NCBI RefSeq assembly: GCF_900143075.1
Contig: NZ_FRCY01000012.1
Coordinates: 62,001-126,000, forward strand
Origin: Cyclobacterium lianum
GTDB lineage: Bacteria > Bacteroidota > Bacteroidia > Cytophagales > Cyclobacteriaceae
Direction: 5' to 3'
Length of the DNA: 64,000 nucleotides
The position numbers were made by a program, and so were the translations under genes. Shown piece by piece: positions 63,279-64,000 of this stretch (positions are counted from its first letter, which is position 1; each line of letters begins with the position of its first letter). The notes under the pieces are model-generated. The model saw nothing but the letters and a program-made list of their open reading frames with translations. It was not told the DNA's origin and did not search any database.

Positions 63279-64000
63279 ATGCGATCTGGAGAAATAAAGA
63301 TGTCTTGGATTCGGGAAGGGCAAAGCTCTTTCACACCGGATTATTACTTGAATATAGGAAAAAAAACCATTTCAAATCTTCTGGACAAAGGGGTAGCATG
63401 GAAAAGGCTTGATTCCCTATCGGATAAGCTATATCAAGGAGGGATATTTAAGCGAAATTATAATGAAGCAGGAAACAAGTCCTATCCCTACGTTACTGCG
63501 ACTGATATGGTCAAAACTCAACCTTTGAAAACTGCAAAATATTTATCTAAGAAATTCACTCCCTGGATTGATGAAATGACCCTTAAAAACCATCAGATAT
63601 TAGTTAGCTGCGCTGGAACTGTAGGAAACACCGTACTTGTTAACTCAAGTTTTGCAGGATGCATTGGATCCCAAGAAATTATTCGTATTGAAACATCAAA
63701 AGTCCCATTAGGATATTTATTTGCTTACTTAAGTTCACCAATCATATATGAATATATTCAATCTATGATATACGGGGCTGTTGTCCCTAGAATTTCGGCA
63801 GAAGAATTAGGTAGTTTACCCATTTTACTTCCTTCTGATAAGGTACAAGAAGAAATTCATACCCTAACTATACAATCGTCAGATCTTCGGGCTGAGGCTA
63901 ATCGCATTTTATCCGAGGTTCAATCACTATTATTTAAAAAGGCTAACCTTCCTGTACTTAACAATTCAGACTATGAGTCTTTTGGAAATCAAAGTTCTTC
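63279..64000 (+). CDS. hsdS: Type I restriction specificity subunit HsdS, 3' end beyond window
   Basis: ATG at 63279 opens a frame of 240 codons that remains open at the window end. The protein has a typical target-recognition domain: WKRLDSLSDKLYQGGIFKRN at the start, KSYPYVTATDMVKTQPL, and the conserved end VPRISAEELGSLPILLPSDK followed by a helix (VQEEIHTLTIQSSDLRAEANRILSEVQSLL), the spacer helix of HsdS. In type I systems this subunit defines one half of the DNA target. An hsdR gene is expected further right. Confidence 0.88.
   Translation, partial: MRSGEIKMSWIREGQSSFTPDYYLNIGKKTISNLLDKGVAWKRLDSLSDKLYQGGIFKRNYNEAGNKSYPYVTATDMVKTQPLKTAKYLSKKFTPWIDEMTLKNHQILVSCAGTVGNTVLVNSSFAGCIGSQEIIRIETSKVPLGYLFAYLSSPIIYEYIQSMIYGAVVPRISAEELGSLPILLPSDKVQEEIHTLTIQSSDLRAEANRILSEVQSLLFKKANLPVLNNSDYESFGNQSS

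Noticed and set aside
1..64000. CRISPR arrays, tRNA and rRNA genes
   Set aside because: No regularly spaced short direct repeats, no cloverleaf-type sequences and no rRNA-like stretches were noticed; a tRNAscan/Infernal run would be needed to exclude them fully.

Overview
The window is from a member of the Bacteroidota, most likely a Cytophagales/Cyclobacteriaceae-type organism. This rests on a conjugation module of the Bacteroides CTn type (DUF4134, TraG, TraJ, TraK, TraM, TraN, TraO), TTTG/TAnnTTTG promoters, few Shine-Dalgarno sequences, and very large exported-type proteins without homologues I recognise. No rRNA, tRNA, CRISPR array or integrase was found.

Region 1 (1-14905) is an AT-rich array of single genes, all on the minus strand and each separated by a copy of a 0.35-0.7 kb non-coding repeat (called R here; eight copies, R1-R8). 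The cargo reads like a defence collection: a HEPN-motif protein, a CPBP/Abi membrane protease, a small unknown protein, an unknown protein split by an IS4-family element, a PD-(D/E)XK nuclease, an OLD-type ATPase/Toprim nuclease and an AAA ATPase. Several genes also have an imperfect palindrome between their start codon and the neighbouring R copy. This cassette-like layout, without a recognisable recombinase in view, is the strongest candidate here for an undescribed system.

Region 2 (about 15090-34281) is a compact conjugative element on the plus strand: a putative oriT, MobC-like accessory protein, relaxase, ParA-like ATPase, a DUF3408-like protein, two DUF4134 pilin-like proteins, DUF4133, TraG (VirB4), secreted VirB5-like proteins, TraJ, TraK, a TraL-position protein, TraM, TraN, a TraO-like protein, the coupling ATPase and ArdC-like antirestriction protein. 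Many genes overlap by a few bases, so they probably act as one transcription unit. A small lipoprotein gene and terminator follow.

Region 3 (34850-53987) starts with a degraded IS66 end, then has a minus-strand operon encoding an exported 375-397 aa protein and two giant proteins (1554 and 1616 aa). A four-helix membrane protein, an M19-dipeptidase-like hydrolase, a decayed second IS4-family copy and a plus-strand membrane-anchored amidohydrolase-like protein follow. I do not recognise this set as any known system.

Region 4 (54500-64000) has a structured leader and RadC-family gene; a minus-strand cluster of a zinc-ribbon membrane protein, a Gly/Ala-rich secreted peptide, a SpoIIM/DUF95 protein and a Yip1-like protein (bacteriocin-like in composition and layout); an XRE regulator with palindromic sites and a decayed partial duplicate; two unknown proteins; and a type I restriction-modification operon (AbiEi-like regulator, HsdM, HsdS running off the end).
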